A stretch of 64,000 nucleotides of DNA. Origin: Tenacibaculum sp. 190524A02b (lineage in GTDB: Bacteria; Bacteroidota; Bacteroidia; Flavobacteriales; Flavobacteriaceae). Under the pieces are notes generated by a model. That model did no database searches and had not been told where the DNA came from. It saw nothing but the letters and a program-made list of their open reading frames with translations. The first letter of the stretch is position 1; every line of letters begins with the position of its first letter. The position numbers and the translations under genes are program-made. Of the stretch, positions 43,216 through 51,725 are shown piece after piece. The stretch spans positions 2,006,501 through 2,070,500 of the forward strand of contig NZ_OZ038525.1 of NCBI RefSeq assembly GCF_964036645.1. Reading direction: 5' to 3'.

Positions 43216-45190
43216 AACAATAAATATAAATTTAGGCGGATTTTTCTTCCATATAGATGAAATTGCCTTTCAAAAATTAAAACGATATTTAGATGCTATA
43301 TCTCGTTCTTTAAGTGATGATCCACAAGGAAAAGAGGAAATTATAGCTGATATAGAAGCTAGAATAAGTGAACTCTTATCTGAAAGAGTTACCGATGTTC
43401 GTCAAGTAGTTAATGAAGGTGATATTGATGAAATCATTGCCATCATGGGACAACCAGAAGATTATACTGAAGCAGAAGAAACTTACAGTGACAATACTTA
43501 TTACAAATCAAACAGAACTAGTAATTCAAAAAAACTATTTAGAAATAGTGAAGATAAGTTTTTAGCTGGTGTATGTTCTGGTCTAGGTTATTACTTTAAC
43601 ATTGATGTTATTTGGATTCGTTTAGCATTCCTTATTTTAACTTTGGCTGGATTTGGTTTTGGTGTAATTGGGTATATTATTTTATGGGTTTTATTACCTG
43701 AAGCTAGAACTACAGCTGAAAAGTTACAAATGGAAGGTGAAGCTGTTAATATAAGTAACATAGAAAAAAAAATTAGAACCGAATTTGAAAGTCTTTCTGC
43801 AAAGGTAAAGGAAGGCGCCCATGAGTTGACCGATAAAATCTCTAACGCTGATTATGATAAATTACGTAACCAAACTAAATCAGGAGCGCAAGATTTTATA
43901 GATACTTTAGGAAAAATTTTACTAGCAGTTTTTAAAGTGTTTGGTAAGTTCATGGGCGTACTTTTGTTGTTTATTGCTGGAATAGCTTTAGTGTCACTAA
44001 TTTTAGGAATGTTTTCTATTGGTAGTTTAGAAGTTTTAAATTTCGATAATGAATTTAATATTCCGTTTTTATATGACTCTTTATTGCCTAAATGGCTAAT
44101 GTTTTTATTTTTCTTTATCCTTGCAGGTATACCCTTTTTAGTTTTATTTATTTTAGGTTTAAGAATTCTTTCTCCTAATATAAAAAAGCTAAATACAACT
44201 ACAGTTTTAACATTACTTGGGTTATGGTTAGTTGCCTTATTAGGTGTTGGTTTCTCAGCTATTGAATATGGAACTTCAAAAGCTTATAATGGAACTCATG
44301 TTGAAAAACACAGTCTCACATACAATACAGAAAATCCTATTAAAATACGTGTAATAAACGATGACAATTTGTATGATTTAGGAAACCTAAGAAATAGAGA
44401 TAATGCTATTAATGTTACACATAATGATAAAACTGTAAAGTATTCTAATGATATACATATCAATGTACGAAAAAGTGAGACAGGCAATGCTTATATAAAA
44501 ATAAAGAAAACATCAGAAGGCAGAAAGCGAAATAAAGCTAATAAAAATGCAGAATTAATAGACTATAGTTTTAAAACAGCTAATAATACATTAGTTTTTG
44601 ATGCCTACTTTTTAAGCGATTTAAAAAATATGCGAAAAGACGAAGAAGTTAAAGTTACGCTTTATATTCCAGAAGGCACCACCGTGTATTTTGAAAGGTC
44701 TTCTCGTAATTTTTTATACAACATAGAGAATACTGAGGATATTTATGATCGAGACATGGCTAATCATAAATTTAAAATGACCTCTGAAGGTTTTGAATGT
44801 ACCGATTGTGAAAAAAAACAGGAAAAGGAAGAAAAAGAAAAAACTGATGATGCTGATATAGATTATGATGATAGCGTTAATGAAAATGTTAGCTTTTTGT
44901 TTGATAGTACTATTAATAATATTAAAGCTGAACTTACCATTACAGATGAAACCACAGAAAAACAATTAATCAAATTAGCTAAATGGTTTAAGAAACGTAA
45001 AAACATTGACATAGATTTCTCAGAATCTACGTTTCATGAAAATGGTAAAATTAACACTTACAGTCTAAAAGTTAATTGTAATGATGGCTATAAAGGCAAA
45101 ACAACTTCTAAAATAATAATTAGAAATGGTGATGAACATGGATTTATCAGAAGTTATGACGATGAGTCTTTTAATTTTAAAATTTGGTAA
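43208..45190 (+). CDS. PspC-domain membrane protein
   Basis: A 660-aa protein. Residues 1-95 form a cytoplasmic helical region (SLSDDPQGKEEIIADIEARI). The PspC domain spans about 110-175, with KFLAGVCSGLGYYFNIDVIWIR and a membrane helix. Three more hydrophobic segments follow (about 240-370). The C-terminal 290 residues are periplasmic and beta-rich, with a charged EKEEKEKTDDADIDYD linker. It is a typical Bacteroidetes envelope-stress PspC fusion. Overlaps padR by 8 bp. Confidence 0.85.
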   Translation: MNKTININLGGFFFHIDEIAFQKLKRYLDAISRSLSDDPQGKEEIIADIEARISELLSERVTDVRQVVNEGDIDEIIAIMGQPEDYTEAEETYSDNTYYKSNRTSNSKKLFRNSEDKFLAGVCSGLGYYFNIDVIWIRLAFLILTLAGFGFGVIGYIILWVLLPEARTTAEKLQMEGEAVNISNIEKKIRTEFESLSAKVKEGAHELTDKISNADYDKLRNQTKSGAQDFIDTLGKILLAVFKVFGKFMGVLLLFIAGIALVSLILGMFSIGSLEVLNFDNEFNIPFLYDSLLPKWLMFLFFFILAGIPFLVLFILGLRILSPNIKKLNTTTVLTLLGLWLVALLGVGFSAIEYGTSKAYNGTHVEKHSLTYNTENPIKIRVINDDNLYDLGNLRNRDNAINVTHNDKTVKYSNDIHINVRKSETGNAYIKIKKTSEGRKRNKANKNAELIDYSFKTANNTLVFDAYFLSDLKNMRKDEEVKVTLYIPEGTTVYFERSSRNFLYNIENTEDIYDRDMANHKFKMTSEGFECTDCEKKQEKEEKEKTDDADIDYDDSVNENVSFLFDSTINNIKAELTITDETTEKQLIKLAKWFKKRKNIDIDFSESTFHENGKINTYSLKVNCNDGYKGKTTSKIIIRNGDEHGFIRSYDDESFNFKIW

Positions 45191-45210
45191 CTATTCTAAA
45201 GCTAAAAACT

Positions 45211-45315
45211 ATGGATTCTCTTTTTGATTTTTTCTTTAAAGGTGACCTTTTTATAAAAATCTTAAATTTTTTATACAGCCTTTTAATATCACTATTAGAA
45301 AATATAAATATTTAA
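45211..45315 (+). CDS. Possible 34-aa hydrophobic small protein
   Basis: A 34-codon ORF, ATG to TAA, 20 bp after the PspC stop: MDSLFDFFFKGDLFIKILNF followed by a hydrophobic segment. It could be the last member of the operon, as the terminator only follows at 45399. Too short for confident calling. Confidence 0.35.
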   Translation: MDSLFDFFFKGDLFIKILNFLYSLLISLLENINI

Positions 45316-45398
45316 AAATACTAGGTAATAAACCTTAACAACATTAGTTCATTTGCTAGCTAACGTTAAATGATACTAATACTTGGTTTTATTAGTTT

Positions 45399-45435
45399 AC
45401 AAGCCAAAGCTTCATTGCTTTGGCTTGTATTTTTA
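45399..45435 (+). terminator. Terminator of the PspC operon
   Basis: A 12-bp perfect stem, ACAAGCCAAAGC with its inverse, 6-base loop, followed by AT5. Confidence 0.88.
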
Positions 45436-45475
45436 TCATCATTTATAAATTAATACTAAAACTTATTATACCTTC

Positions 45476-45483
45476 TATTTTTG
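45476..45483 (+). promoter_or_regulatory. Promoter of the glycosyltransferase gene
   Basis: TATTTTTG, exact TAnnTTTG, 31 bp upstream of the ATG at 45515. It decides against the TTG at 45491 as start. Confidence 0.6.
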
Positions 45484-45514
45484 TAGTATTTTGGTTGCTC
45501 ATTTAAAAAATATT

Positions 45515-47161
45515 ATGAGCAAAAACAAACTATATATAAGTATCTATTTTTTAATTGGTTTTGTAACTATATTAGGTTTATTCTTAGACATAATGGCTCC
45601 AGATGGCGCTCTATATGCTTCAATTGCTAAAACAATGTCAGAAAATAATGATTTTATAAACCTATACTCTTTAGGAAAAGATTGGTTAGACAAACCTCAT
45701 ATGCCTTTCTGGCTTTCGGCCTTTTCTTTTAAGCTGTTTGGAATCAATAATTTTGCTTATAAATTCCCTGCCGTTTTAATTTTTTTCTATGGAGTTTGTA
45801 TTACTTATAAGTTTACTAAAGAAAACTACAATAAAGAAACAGCCATTTTAGCTTCTTTAATTCTAAGTACGTCTCTTCATAGTGTTATTTCAAATTTTGA
45901 CGTTAGAGCTGAACCTTTTTTAACAGCTTTTATCATAGCTTCTGTCTATTATTTTTACCAATACATTAACAATAGACAACTAAAACACTTAATTATTGGG
46001 TGTTTATTCGCAGCTTTTTCTTTAATGACAAAAGGTATTTTTACTTTAATCCCTATTATTGCTGCTTTGGGTGGCGAACTTATTGTCAAAAGAAATTGGA
46101 AAACATTACTTTCTCCAATTTGGTTATTAGCTTTTACTGTTGTACTAATATTTACCATTCCAGAGTTATATACCTTATACCAACAGTTTGATTTGCATCC
46201 TGAAAAAATAGTATTTGGAAAAAATAATGTTTCTGGTATTAAATTTTTCTTTTGGGACAGTCAATTTGGTCGTTTTTTCAACACTGGTCCTATTGTTATT
46301 GGAAATGGCAGTGTTTTTTTCTTTTTACATACTATTTTATGGGCTTTTTTACCTTGGGGATTCTTGTTTTATATAGCAACTTTCTTAAAAATAAAAAGAA
46401 ATCTAAAAAAAGTAAACAAACAAGAAGAGTTTTACTCAATATTTGCTGCACTTGCTGCTATTATAGTTTTCTCTGTAAGCAAGTTCCAGTTGGCACATTA
46501 TACCAATATTATTTTCCCTTTTATGGCAATTATTACTGCTGACTTTATATACAAACTCAAAAGTAAATATCAAAAGCTTCAAAAAACATATACAGCTATA
46601 CAATTAGCCATATCTACTATTATATTAATTCTAATTCCTGTTATCTTTTATTTGATGATTGAAAGTATAAATCCTCTTTTTATCATTATTACAATAGCAG
46701 CTATATTTCTAATATTTCAAACGATTAAGAATACTCAAATTGATAAAGTTGAAAAAAATTTTATAATTTGCTCAACTAGTCTTTTAATAGTTTATTCGTT
46801 TTTAATGACAAGTTTTTATCCTACTCTTTTAAAATACCAAGGAGGAACTTACGCAGCTCGCCATGTAAATGAAAAGTTTAAAAATATAAACATTTTTAAG
46901 AATGATCAAGGTGATTTTGCCTTTGAGCTATATAATAATAAACCTTTAAATAGAGTAGATTTAAAAGAAATAAGTAAGTACAAAGGACAAAATTTCTATG
47001 CTAGTTCTAATCAAATTGAACTACTAAAGCAGCAAAAAATTAAATTCCAATTAATAAAGACATTTAATAACTTTAGAATCACCAAATTAAACATTCAGTT
47101 TGTTAATAAAAACACCCGAGAAAATGTAATTAATAAAACTTATTTAATTACTATAATTTAA
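45515..47161 (+). CDS. ArnT/PMT-like membrane glycosyltransferase
   Basis: A 548-aa multi-spanning protein of the GT83/PMT_2 superfamily. The first loop has DIMAPDGALYASIAK, with the catalytic-type Asp, and GKDWLDKPHMPFWLSAFSFK, as in ArnT-like lipid-A and undecaprenyl-linked sugar transferases. About 10-12 hydrophobic segments follow, and there is a small C-terminal periplasmic domain. It probably transfers a sugar from a polyprenyl carrier to an envelope acceptor; the substrate is unknown. Followed after 5 bp by a dipeptidase gene. Confidence 0.85.
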   Translation: MSKNKLYISIYFLIGFVTILGLFLDIMAPDGALYASIAKTMSENNDFINLYSLGKDWLDKPHMPFWLSAFSFKLFGINNFAYKFPAVLIFFYGVCITYKFTKENYNKETAILASLILSTSLHSVISNFDVRAEPFLTAFIIASVYYFYQYINNRQLKHLIIGCLFAAFSLMTKGIFTLIPIIAALGGELIVKRNWKTLLSPIWLLAFTVVLIFTIPELYTLYQQFDLHPEKIVFGKNNVSGIKFFFWDSQFGRFFNTGPIVIGNGSVFFFLHTILWAFLPWGFLFYIATFLKIKRNLKKVNKQEEFYSIFAALAAIIVFSVSKFQLAHYTNIIFPFMAIITADFIYKLKSKYQKLQKTYTAIQLAISTIILILIPVIFYLMIESINPLFIIITIAAIFLIFQTIKNTQIDKVEKNFIICSTSLLIVYSFLMTSFYPTLLKYQGGTYAARHVNEKFKNINIFKNDQGDFAFELYNNKPLNRVDLKEISKYKGQNFYASSNQIELLKQQKIKFQLIKTFNNFRITKLNIQFVNKNTRENVINKTYLITII

Positions 47162-47166
47162 TCCAA

Positions 47167-47838
47167 ATGCAAAAAATCAAATTAACATATACTCTATTTC
47201 TACTAATCACTACAATTTCCTTTGCTCAACTACCAAAAGGTTTTTCCTATGTTAGTGAAATTGCCCCAACCATACAACAAGAATTAAGGTACTGTAACCA
47301 TAATAATTTTGTAGGTATTCCTATTGATGGCTATGAAGATGATGTTTTAATAACCTCTACTCTTACAGCTAAAGCCTTAAAGAAAGTACAAGATGAATTA
47401 CTTAAGAAAAACTTAAGCTTAAAAATATACGATGCATACAGACCACAAACTGCTGTAAATCATTTTGTAAGATGGGCACGAGTAATTAATGACACTGTAA
47501 TGAAAAAGTACTATTACCCTAAAATAAATAAACGTCATCTTTTTAAACTAGGTTATATTGCTTCAAAATCAGGGCACTCGAGAGGAAGTTCAGTTGATTT
47601 AACTATTATTGATTTAAAAACAGGAACTGAATTAGATATGGGAAGCCCGTATGACTTTTTTGGTATTTCTTCACATATTACTTATCAAGATCTTACTAAA
47701 GAGCAACAAAAAAATAGAAAAACACTACAAAATATAATGATTAAAAACGGGTTTAGGCCTTATAAGAATGAATGGTGGCATTTTACATTAAATAATGAAC
47801 CTTTTCCCAAAACCTATTTTGACTTTCCTATAAAATAG
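47167..47838 (+). CDS. D-alanyl-D-alanine dipeptidase, VanX-like (M15D)
   Basis: A 223-aa protein with a signal peptide (MQKIKLTYTLFLLITTISFA). Zinc ligands and catalytic residues are visible in SGHSRGSSVDLTIID (SxHxxGxxxD) and EWWHFTL, and KIYDAYRPQTAV carries the conserved Arg. Cleaves D-Ala-D-Ala in the periplasm, most likely for peptidoglycan recycling and not for vancomycin resistance, as no vanH/vanA partner is nearby. 5 bp after the glycosyltransferase gene. Confidence 0.9.
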   Translation: MQKIKLTYTLFLLITTISFAQLPKGFSYVSEIAPTIQQELRYCNHNNFVGIPIDGYEDDVLITSTLTAKALKKVQDELLKKNLSLKIYDAYRPQTAVNHFVRWARVINDTVMKKYYYPKINKRHLFKLGYIASKSGHSRGSSVDLTIIDLKTGTELDMGSPYDFFGISSHITYQDLTKEQQKNRKTLQNIMIKNGFRPYKNEWWHFTLNNEPFPKTYFDFPIK

Positions 47839-47903
47839 TAACTTTTAACGCTTTATTTAGACCAACTTATAAAATCGGCATTATCTTTGTTCAAGAATTA
47901 TTT

Positions 47904-48581
47904 ATGATGAATATTTTTAAAATCACATTTGCAGTAGTTTTTTTAACTTTCACTCAATCTGTAGCAGCCCAATTAGATGGAAGCTTTGGAGGAAAAGACA
48001 AAGGTAAAACGAGTATTGGTATTATAAATAGTGACGCTAAAGAAGTAAAACGCCCAGAATCATTAGATTTTAAAAATAATGACGGCTTCAAGTCTGCACA
48101 TGCTAAACAACAACAAGAACTACAAAAAAAACAAGCCGAAAAAGCTTTAGAAAATAAAGGTGTTTTAACCCCAAGTTTAAGACGACAATTAGTTCTTCAA
48201 AAAAAAATGGAGAAGTTTAATTTAAAAATTCCTATGACTGATAAAGACATGGGAAGTTTCCATACTACATCAAGAAATATCCACATTAATGCTATTGATT
48301 TTGGAAGAATTGATGGAGACGTCATATCTATTTATAAAAACGGAATTCCTGTTTTTGAAAACTATACTTTAAAAAGAGATTTAAAAAACTTTAGTATTCC
48401 CTTAAGTTTAGGTTTTAATAAAATAGAAATTATTGCTATTAATGAAGGTGACTTAAGACCTAATACAGGAGCTTTTACTATATATGATGACTATAAAGAT
48501 ATTGTATCTTCAGACATGTGGAATCTAGCAAAAGGAGCCAAAGTAATAGCTATGATTATTAGAGAAAAAGAAAAAAAATAA
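47904..48581 (+). CDS. Secreted protein of unknown function
   Basis: A 225-aa protein with a signal peptide (MMNIFKITFAVVFLTFTQSV, cleavage near AAQ). A basic, glutamine-rich middle (KQQQELQKKQAEKALENK) is followed by a C-terminal beta domain with NIHINAIDFGRIDGDVISIY and GDLRPNTGAFTIYDD. Related proteins occur widely in flavobacteria without known role. It stands 65 bp after the dipeptidase gene. Confidence 0.65.
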   Translation: MMNIFKITFAVVFLTFTQSVAAQLDGSFGGKDKGKTSIGIINSDAKEVKRPESLDFKNNDGFKSAHAKQQQELQKKQAEKALENKGVLTPSLRRQLVLQKKMEKFNLKIPMTDKDMGSFHTTSRNIHINAIDFGRIDGDVISIYKNGIPVFENYTLKRDLKNFSIPLSLGFNKIEIIAINEGDLRPNTGAFTIYDDYKDIVSSDMWNLAKGAKVIAMIIREKEKK

Positions 48582-48643
48582 CTTCACCCAATCTAGTTGT
48601 ACAACTTTTAACAAGAACCTTTTTTTAAATTGCTAAAAACTAC

Positions 48644-48651
48644 TACTTTTG
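48644..48651 (+). promoter_or_regulatory. Promoter of pdhA-pdhC
   Basis: TACTTTTG, exact TAnnTTTG, 54 bp upstream of the pdhA start codon. Confidence 0.6.
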
Positions 48652-48705
48652 TAGCTGCGTTTTATATAAAGTAAAACAAACAACTTAAATAAACAACTAG
48701 TATAA

Positions 48706-49695
48706 ATGAAAGAAATCACCAAAGAAACCTATATCAATTGGTATAGAGACATGCTATTTTGGAGGAAGTTTGAAGATAAATTAGCAGCGGTTTACATTCA
48801 ACAAAAAGTAAGAGGTTTTTTACACTTATATAACGGTCAAGAGGCTGTTTTAGCAGGTTCATTACATGCAATGGACTTAACTAAAGACAAAATGATTACA
48901 GCTTATCGTAACCACGTTCAACCAATTGGAATGGGTGAAGACCCGAAAAGAGTAATGGCTGAACTTTATGGTAAAGCTACTGGAACTTCTCAAGGAATGG
49001 GTGGATCTATGCACATTTTTTCTAAAAAATACCGTTTTTATGGTGGTCATGGTATTGTTGGAGGTCAAATTCCTTTAGGAGCAGGTCTTGCCTTTGGAGA
49101 TAAATACAAAGGAAATGACGCCGTAACTTTATGTTATTTTGGTGATGGTGCAGCTCGTCAAGGTTCATTACATGAAACATTTAACATGGCTATGAACTGG
49201 AAATTACCTGTAGTATTTATTGTAGAAAACAATGGATACGCAATGGGAACTTCTGTTGAAAGAACTGCTAATCATACTGATATTTGGAAACTAGGGTTAG
49301 GATATGAAATGCCTTGTGGTCCTGTTGATGGAATGAACCCTATAAAGGTTGCTGAAGCTGTTGACGAAGCTATACAAAGAGCTCGCAGAGGTGATGGTCC
49401 TACTTTCTTAGAAATGAAAACGTATCGTTATAGAGGGCACTCAATGTCTGACGCACAACATTATCGTACTAAAGACGAAGTTGAAGAGTATAAAAAAATA
49501 GATCCTATAACGCAAGTTTTAGACGTTATCAAGGATAAAAAATACGCTACTGACGAAGAAATAGAAGCCATTAATAAAGAAGTTAAAGCATCTGTTAAGG
49601 AATGTGAGCAATTTGCTGAAGATTCTCCTTACCCAGAGTTAAATCTTTTACATGACATGGTATACCAACAAGAAGATTATCCATTTATTAAATAA
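48706..49695 (+). CDS. pdhA: Pyruvate dehydrogenase E1 alpha subunit
   Basis: TPP-dependent decarboxylation of pyruvate in the pyruvate dehydrogenase complex. The TPP/Mg motif is GDGAARQGSLHETFNMAMNW followed by the ENN triplet. HMGGSMH-like MGGSMHIF and the phosphorylation-loop region YRYRGHSMSD are present. 329 aa is normal for E1 alpha. The E2 gene follows after 26 bp; no E1 beta gene is in this window, so it must be encoded elsewhere. Confidence 0.94.
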   Translation: MKEITKETYINWYRDMLFWRKFEDKLAAVYIQQKVRGFLHLYNGQEAVLAGSLHAMDLTKDKMITAYRNHVQPIGMGEDPKRVMAELYGKATGTSQGMGGSMHIFSKKYRFYGGHGIVGGQIPLGAGLAFGDKYKGNDAVTLCYFGDGAARQGSLHETFNMAMNWKLPVVFIVENNGYAMGTSVERTANHTDIWKLGLGYEMPCGPVDGMNPIKVAEAVDEAIQRARRGDGPTFLEMKTYRYRGHSMSDAQHYRTKDEVEEYKKIDPITQVLDVIKDKKYATDEEIEAINKEVKASVKECEQFAEDSPYPELNLLHDMVYQQEDYPFIK

Positions 49696-49721
49696 ATAAT
49701 CCAACTAATACATTATAAAAT

Positions 49722-51359
49722 ATGGCTACAATAGTAAACATGCCACGCTTAAGTGACACTATGGAAGAAGGTGTAGTGGCGCAATGGTTAAAAAACGTTG
49801 GAGATAAAGTAGAAGAAGGTGATATTCTAGCTGAAATTGAAACAGATAAAGCCACTATGGAGTTTGAATCTTTCCATGAAGGAACTTTACTTCACATTGG
49901 TGTTCAAGAAGGGGAAACTGCACCTGTAGATAGTTTATTGGCTATTATTGGTGAAGAAGGCGAAGACTTTTCTGCCCTTTTAAATGGAAATTCTACTACT
50001 CAAGAAGAAACAAAAGAAACTCCAAAAGCCGACGAAAACGCAAATACAGAAAACACTAATAATGTTGTAATACCAGAAGGTGTACAAGTAGTTACCATGC
50101 CACGTTTAAGTGATACGATGACTGAAGGTACAGTTGCTACTTGGTTAAAAGGTGTTGGTGATAAAATTGAAGAAGGTGATATATTAGCTGAAATTGAAAC
50201 TGATAAAGCTACTATGGAATTTGAGTCTTTCTATGAGGGGACTTTATTACATATTGGAGTACAAGAAGGAGATAGTGCACCTGTAGATAGCCTACTAGCT
50301 ATTATTGGTAGTGAAGGTACAGATGTAGCCGGTTTAATAGAAGCTCATAAATCAGGAAGTTTAACTACTTCTAATAGTACTGCAGACAAAAAAGAAGCGC
50401 CTGCTTCAACTCCCAGTGTTAGCTCAGATACTCAAGTGGATACTAAAGAGACTGTAGTAAACACTAACTCTGGAGGAAGAATTTTTGCTTCTCCTTTAGC
50501 TAAAAAAATAGCTAAGGACAAGGGTATTAACTTAGCTGACGTTAAGGGGTCTGGTGAAAATGGTCGTATCATTAAAAAAGATGTCGAAAATTATACACCT
50601 TCTGCAAAAGTTGAAACTTCAACTCCAGCTAGTACTTCTACTCCTTCTACGGTTACTAGTTTTGCTATTGCTGGTGAAGAAAGAACAGAAGAGGTTAAAA
50701 ACTCTCAAATGCGTAAAGCAATTGCTAAATCTTTAGGGAACTCTAAGTTTAATGCTCCTCACTTCTATTTAAATATTGAAGTGGATATGGATAATGCTAT
50801 CGCTTCTAGAAAAACTATAAACGCGATACCTGATACTAAAGTATCGTTTAATGATATGGTTGTTAAAGCTTGCGCAATGGCTTTAATTAAACATCCGCAA
50901 GTAAATACTTCTTGGTCTGATAATGCTACAAAATACCATAGTCATATACATGTAGGTGTTGCTGTAGCTGTTGACGAAGGATTAGTTGTTCCAGTAATAA
51001 AACATACCAACTCTTTAAGTTTAACTCAAATTGGTGGAGCAGTAAAAGATTTAGCAGGTAAAGCTAGAAGTAAAAAAATTAAACCAGATGAAATGCAAGG
51101 AAGTACTTTTACAGTATCTAACTTAGGTATGTTTGGTATTGAAAGTTTTACTTCTATTATTAATCAACCTAATTCTGCTATTTTATCTGTAGGTGCTATT
51201 GTAGAAAAGCCTGTTGTTAAGAATGGACAAATTGTTGTAGGTAACACAATGAAGCTTACCTTAGCTTGTGATCATAGAACAGTTGATGGTGCTGTAGGAG
51301 CTCAATTCTTACAAACCTTAAAAACTTACTTAGAAAATCCAGTTACTATGTTAGCTTAA
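49722..51359 (+). CDS. pdhC: Dihydrolipoamide acetyltransferase (PDH E2) with two lipoyl domains
   Basis: A 545-aa E2 core protein. Two lipoyl domains (about 1-80 and 125-205) each contain EIETDKATMEFESF with the lipoylated lysine. An Ala/Ser/Thr-rich linker, a peripheral-subunit-binding domain (about 253-290, FASPLAKKIAKDKGINLADV) and the catalytic acyltransferase domain (about 320-545) follow. The active-site histidine lies in LACDHRTVDGAVGAQFL. It follows pdhA in one operon and is closed by a terminator. Confidence 0.95.
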   Translation: MATIVNMPRLSDTMEEGVVAQWLKNVGDKVEEGDILAEIETDKATMEFESFHEGTLLHIGVQEGETAPVDSLLAIIGEEGEDFSALLNGNSTTQEETKETPKADENANTENTNNVVIPEGVQVVTMPRLSDTMTEGTVATWLKGVGDKIEEGDILAEIETDKATMEFESFYEGTLLHIGVQEGDSAPVDSLLAIIGSEGTDVAGLIEAHKSGSLTTSNSTADKKEAPASTPSVSSDTQVDTKETVVNTNSGGRIFASPLAKKIAKDKGINLADVKGSGENGRIIKKDVENYTPSAKVETSTPASTSTPSTVTSFAIAGEERTEEVKNSQMRKAIAKSLGNSKFNAPHFYLNIEVDMDNAIASRKTINAIPDTKVSFNDMVVKACAMALIKHPQVNTSWSDNATKYHSHIHVGVAVAVDEGLVVPVIKHTNSLSLTQIGGAVKDLAGKARSKKIKPDEMQGSTFTVSNLGMFGIESFTSIINQPNSAILSVGAIVEKPVVKNGQIVVGNTMKLTLACDHRTVDGAVGAQFLQTLKTYLENPVTMLA

Positions 51360-51384
51360 ACATAATAACTTAATATATAAAAAC

Positions 51385-51420
51385 AGGCTGTTTAATTTTC
51401 TTTTAAACAGCCTATTTTTT
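51385..51420 (+). terminator. Terminator of pdhA-pdhC
   Basis: AGGCTGTTTAA/TTAAACAGCCT, an 11-bp perfect stem with a 7-base loop and a T-rich tail. Confidence 0.85.
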
Positions 51421-51484
51421 TATAACTTAATAATGAAACCTCAAATATAAACTCACTAAAGCTTAAAGTATATTTTTCTAAAAT

Positions 51485-51640
51485 AGTATGTATTTCTATT
51501 ATATCTAATTCTATATTTATAGCAGTAACAACTTCACAAGTATAATCTTAAAATCTTTTACTGTATAGTAGGAATGACTTCATAAGTATAACTATAAAGG
51601 CTTTAGGCGTATAGTAGTTATAATTTCTTAAGTATATTAA
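51485..51640. repeat. Degenerate 46-bp tandem repeat
   Basis: Units at 51531, 51577 and 51623 share ACTTC-N2-AAGTATAA and GTATAGTAG at a 46-bp period, and a fainter copy begins near 51485. Decayed, non-coding. The whole 51421-51667 stretch has no gene. Confidence 0.6.
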
Positions 51641-51667
51641 TTTTTAGCAAAAACTAGTATAAACATA

Positions 51668-51695
51668 AAAAGCGTCTAATTTCTTAGACGCTTTT
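51668..51695 (-). terminator. Terminator after the first GH18 chitinase
   Basis: AAAAGCGTCTAA-N4-TTAGACGCTTTT, a 12-bp perfect stem, 30 bp past the chitinase stop in the minus direction. Confidence 0.8.
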
Positions 51696-51725
51696 ACTTC
51701 AAACAAATATTTATTACACTTCTTT

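Noticed and set aside
45491..45514. TTG start for the glycosyltransferase
   Set aside because: It would be only a few bases from the expected transcription start. The ATG at 45515 follows.
47167..47838. Vancomycin resistance determinant
   Set aside because: The VanX-like dipeptidase has a signal peptide and no vanH or vanA neighbours, so peptidoglycan recycling is more likely.
48706..51359. Incomplete pyruvate dehydrogenase operon as damage
   Set aside because: pdhA and pdhC without pdhB alongside is, as I recall, the usual flavobacterial arrangement, and no remnant of pdhB is seen.
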